From Streptomyces exfoliatus (GTDB lineage: Bacteria; Actinomycetota; Actinomycetes; Streptomycetales; Streptomycetaceae), in contig NZ_JNZP01000026.1 in the NCBI RefSeq assembly GCF_000725545.1, positions 18,731 to 82,730 of the forward strand: a stretch of 64,000 nucleotides of DNA. The letters are read 5' to 3'. Below the pieces are notes generated by a model, which was given only the letters and a program-made list of their open reading frames with translations, was not told where the DNA came from and did not search any database. The translations under genes were made by a program, and so were the position numbers. Of the stretch, positions 59,312-64,000 are shown piece by piece. Each line of letters begins with the position of its first letter. Within the stretch, counting starts at the first letter, position 1.

Positions 59312-60495
59312 CGGACTCCTCCCGTCACTGTCTCGCACTGCGGAAGCGCCGGTCCGGCGCGGCTCACGTCGTCCGCGGCCTGCTCAGGACCGGCGACGTC
59401 GGCGGGGGAGAGGCCGGCGGCGTCGATGAGGAGCCGGACCAGCCGCTCGGTCGGCTCCGCGGCCAGGTCCGCCTGCCGGAGCGCGTCCACCGCACGCGCG
59501 GAGAGTTCCGCCACGCGCGCCGCGACGTGCGCGCGGGCGCCGTGCGCCACGAGGAGGTCGAGGACGCGGCTCAGCTCGGCATCCGTGGCCGAGGAGCGGC
59601 CGACCACCGTCTCCAGCAGCTCCAGCCCTTCGGTGTCGCCCCGCCGCACGCACCGGGCGTGCGCCACGGCCAGGAGGTAGGTGGCCTTGCCCTCGCGGAG
59701 GTCCTCTCCGGCGGGTTTGCCGGTGTGCTCCGGGCTGCCGAAGGCTCCTTGGAGGTCGTTCTGCAGCTGAAAGGCGATGCCCGCGCAGAGTCCGGCCTTG
59801 CGCAGTCCCCGCACCGTCCGCTCGGAGGCCCCCGCCAACAGGGCACCGAGGACCAGGGGGTACGCCGACGAGTACCCCGCCGTCTTCAGGACCGCCGTGC
59901 GCATGGCCCGCCCGGGTGACCGCGAGCCGGTCACCTGTGTGTGCAGGTCCAGGTACTGCCCGGCGGCCATCTCGTTCCTCATCGCGCGCCACTGAACACC
60001 CAGCGCGGCCGAGTGCGGGGTGCGCAGCAACGCCTCCATGAACACGTCGTCCGCCCAGGCCAGGGCCAGGTCACCTGCCAGAACGGCAGCCGACCTGCCG
60101 AAGTCCGCTCTGGTGTCGTCGCGTCCCCGCGTCCCGTTCTGGCGGGAGAGAGCGACGTGGACGGCGGGCTCACCCCTGCGGAGTCGGGAGCCGTCCATGA
60201 CGTCGTCGTGGATGAGGGCGCAGGTCTGGATCAGCTCCACGGCCGCGGCCGTACGCAGGGCGACACCGGCCTCGTCCCGCCCGCCGCCCGCTGCTCGCAT
60301 GGCCCACCACAGCAGCTGGGATCTGCGGCGCCGACCACCCGCCGTGAACGAGATCACTCGCCGCGCGATATCCGTGGCGAAAGCCGCCTCGACGGCCTGG
60401 ACCTCGGCGAGACGCTTGCGCAGCAGGTCGTCGAGCACGATGTCCAAGGCCGCGGGGACATCCGCGTCGACGGTCGGTGGGTCGAGAGTGTGCAT
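59308..60495 (-). CDS. crtE: Geranylgeranyl diphosphate synthase CrtE
   Basis: 395 residues from the ATG at 60495 (AAGGAAACCCC upstream). Polyprenyl synthetase with the first Asp-rich motif LIHDDVMD (97-101), a basic RLRRGEP nearby, GQYLDL, and KTAGYSSAYPLVLGALLAG. The second Asp-rich motif reads QNDLQG (245-250): the first Asp is Asn, while ND and the following EDLREGKATYLL are kept. This may alter metal binding or product length, but many CrtE variants work. Supplies GGPP to CrtB. First gene of the minus-strand operon, divergent from crtT. Confidence 0.92.
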   Translation of the reverse strand: MHTLDPPTVDADVPAALDIVLDDLLRKRLAEVQAVEAAFATDIARRVISFTAGGRRRRSQLLWWAMRAAGGGRDEAGVALRTAAAVELIQTCALIHDDVMDGSRLRRGEPAVHVALSRQNGTRGRDDTRADFGRSAAVLAGDLALAWADDVFMEALLRTPHSAALGVQWRAMRNEMAAGQYLDLHTQVTGSRSPGRAMRTAVLKTAGYSSAYPLVLGALLAGASERTVRGLRKAGLCAGIAFQLQNDLQGAFGSPEHTGKPAGEDLREGKATYLLAVAHARCVRRGDTEGLELLETVVGRSSATDAELSRVLDLLVAHGARAHVAARVAELSARAVDALRQADLAAEPTERLVRLLIDAAGLSPADVAGPEQAADDVSRAGPALPQCETVTGGVR

Positions 60496-60615
60496 AGGGG
60501 TTTCCTTGCTGCCGTGGGTCGGGCAGTGCGGTGTCTCTGGGTGTTCAGTACCGCCCTGACGCGCGGATGCAGCAGGTCTTCGGCCATACGGACTCATTCC
60601 ATCGGGGCGTGGGGG

Positions 60616-60665
60616 CCACCGGTGGTCACATCGGCGTGCCCCGTGGTTCACGCGCATTCGATGCG
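60616..60665. promoter_or_regulatory. crtE-crtT divergent region with two short palindromes
   Basis: The 202-bp gap between crtE and crtT holds CCACCGGTGG (60616-60625) and CGCAT-N3-ATGCG (60653-60665). Both are symmetrical and could bind a regulator of the two divergent genes. No clear sigma-B or LitS-type promoter could be read here. Confidence 0.3.
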
Positions 60666-60697
60666 ACAACCTGTGGGCTTCTGTCGAAGGGGTGCCC

Positions 60698-61435
60698 ATG
60701 ACCACGCTCCGTGACGGCGATCTCGCCGCCGCGTTCGACCACGCGTCGCCGACCTACGACCTCATGACCTCGGCGAGCCCGGGGTACGTCGCGCACCTCC
60801 GCCGGTCCGCCCGCCGTCTGGGGCTTCCCGGCGGGGGCGCCGGGCTCACCGTGCTGGACCTGGGATGCGGAACCGGAGCTTCCACGAAGGCGCTCCTGCA
60901 CGCGGCGCCGCTGGCGACCGTCATCGGCGTCGACGCCTCGGCGGGGATGCTCGCCCGCGCCCGCGCCAAGACCTGGCCGGAGGGGGTCTCCTTCGTCCAC
61001 GCCCCGGTCGAGAGCATGGACGAGGTCGAGGCGAACGGCCCGTACGACGCCGTGTTCGCCGCCTATCTCCTGCGGAACGTCGCCGATCCCGACGCCGTGC
61101 TGCGTGACGTCCAGGGGCTTCTCCGACCCGGTGGCCGGCTCTCCGTCCATGAGTACACTCTCGGCCGGCGGCTGTCCGACCGACTCGTCTGGAAGGCCGT
61201 GGTGAACGGCTTCGTGCGTCCCTGGGCGTGGATGAACAAAGACGCCGCGCTCTACCGGCACCTCTACCGCAGCGTGATGGAGTTCGACACGGCGGACGCC
61301 TTCACCGACCGGATGCGTCGCGCGGGGTTCGAGCGCGTGCGCTGTCTGCCGATGCCCGGCTGGCAGACGGGCATCACCCACACCTTCGTCGCGGAGCGCC
61401 CCCGGAACCAGGGCGCTCCCTTTCATCAGCGGTAG
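60698..61435 (+). CDS. crtT: SAM-dependent methyltransferase CrtT
   Basis: 245 residues from the ATG at 60698 (GAAGGGG upstream); the GTG at 60692 is an alternative. Class I methyltransferase: motif I VLDLGCGTGASTKALLHA, VIGVDASAGMLARARAK, YDAVFAAYLLRNVADPDAVL, and RPGGRLSVHEYTLG. The UbiE-like motifs and the place beside crtE identify it as CrtT of the streptomycete crt cluster, whose exact substrate is not settled. In most streptomycetes crtT sits with crtU and crtY, but here it is 5 kb away, divergent from crtE. Confidence 0.88.
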   Translation: MTTLRDGDLAAAFDHASPTYDLMTSASPGYVAHLRRSARRLGLPGGGAGLTVLDLGCGTGASTKALLHAAPLATVIGVDASAGMLARARAKTWPEGVSFVHAPVESMDEVEANGPYDAVFAAYLLRNVADPDAVLRDVQGLLRPGGRLSVHEYTLGRRLSDRLVWKAVVNGFVRPWAWMNKDAALYRHLYRSVMEFDTADAFTDRMRRAGFERVRCLPMPGWQTGITHTFVAERPRNQGAPFHQR

Positions 61436-61631
61436 CCCGCAGGGCCGCAGTCGCCGCTTCCGGCCGCGGTGGGAAACGGCCACCGCACGACGGAACCCGG
61501 AGATCTTCCCTGGCGGCCGGCCGAGGCGGCGGGGCCGCTCCTGGGGGAGATCCGCCTTTCGGTGATGCTGAGCGCCGAGCGGGCCGATGTGTCCGCGCGC
61601 CGGCACGCTCGACGTGCCCATGTGAAGGAAG

Positions 61632-61669
61632 CCGGTGTGCCGGCTCTCCCGGGAGAGCCGGCACACCGG
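61632..61669 (+). terminator. 38-bp perfect palindrome between crtT and NRPS
   Basis: 19 bases (61632-61650) followed without spacer by their exact reverse complement (61651-61669). It lies between the convergent crtT and NRPS genes, 18 bp from the NRPS stop, and would form a strong hairpin in either RNA. Confidence 0.85.
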
Positions 61670-61687
61670 TTGGGCCCCGTCAGCCCT

Positions 61688-64000
<2,313 letters not shown>

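Overview
The window is about 72% G+C, with strong third-position GC bias, GTG/TTG starts and the gene content of a streptomycete: WhiB, an SsgA-like protein, sigma-B/F-type partner-switching proteins, ROK and OpcA genes and a crt carotenoid cluster. It is almost certainly chromosomal DNA of a Streptomyces or close relative. I see no insertion sequence, integrase, plasmid gene or CRISPR array. Both ends cut genes: xylB on the left and a nonribosomal peptide synthetase (NRPS) on the right.

Region 1 (1-20.2 kb) is mixed metabolism: the 3' part of xylB with a ROK repressor; a MacB-type ABC exporter pair; a WGR/beta-propeller protein behind a textbook DNA-damage (RecA-independent, PafBC-type) promoter; small membrane proteins; an M20 peptidase; DoxX; an orphan OpcA; a CE7 acetyl esterase; a small partner-switching pair (degenerate STAS plus SpoIIE phosphatase); a lipoprotein; a PQQ-like propeller protein; a PEP-mutase-like enzyme; and a NYN protein.

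Region 2 (20.2-32.8 kb) reads like a general-stress island of small, mostly membrane or very hydrophilic proteins (GlsB/YeaQ, DUF6458, PRC-barrel, DUF6328, CsbD, a 53-aa hydrophobic protein, DUF5133). It also holds a Ser/Thr kinase, pyruvate oxidase, an FMN glutamate-synthase-like protein and a tRNA-Trp. Two genes here have exact sigma-B-type promoters (GNNT-N15-GGGTAC).

Region 3 (32.9-49.1 kb) is a 16-kb partner-switching island: a soluble poly-HAMP hybrid histidine kinase; an ANTAR-GAF-PAS-PP2C phosphatase; STAS antagonists; two PP2C-like proteins with complementary losses of catalytic residues flanking a MarR regulator; an RsbW-like kinase; WhiB; a translationally coupled PP2C / B12-binding protein / STAS operon; an SsgA-like protein; and a sigma-B/F-family sigma factor with its own sigma-B-type promoter. 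The likely logic is that sensors control phosphatases, which dephosphorylate STAS antagonists, which then sequester the RsbW-like anti-sigma and free the sigma factor. The B12-binding protein carries the W-x9-EH motif of CarH/LitR photoreceptors, so light or cobalamin may be an input.

Region 4 (49.2-52.9 kb) holds PPK2, a coupled conserved protein, DUF4230, a VanZ-like protein with a sigma-B-type promoter, and a decayed DUF4383 fragment. Region 5 (52.9-61.4 kb) is an isorenieratene-type carotenoid cluster: crtY-crtU and crtT on plus, crtE-I-B plus a Rieske/DUF5914 gene on minus, with no litR/litS beside it. Region 6 (61.7-64 kb) is the end of an NRPS whose adenylation domain is interrupted by an FkbM-type methyltransferase, followed by carrier and thioesterase domains. 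Long perfect hairpins separate many of the convergent gene pairs.
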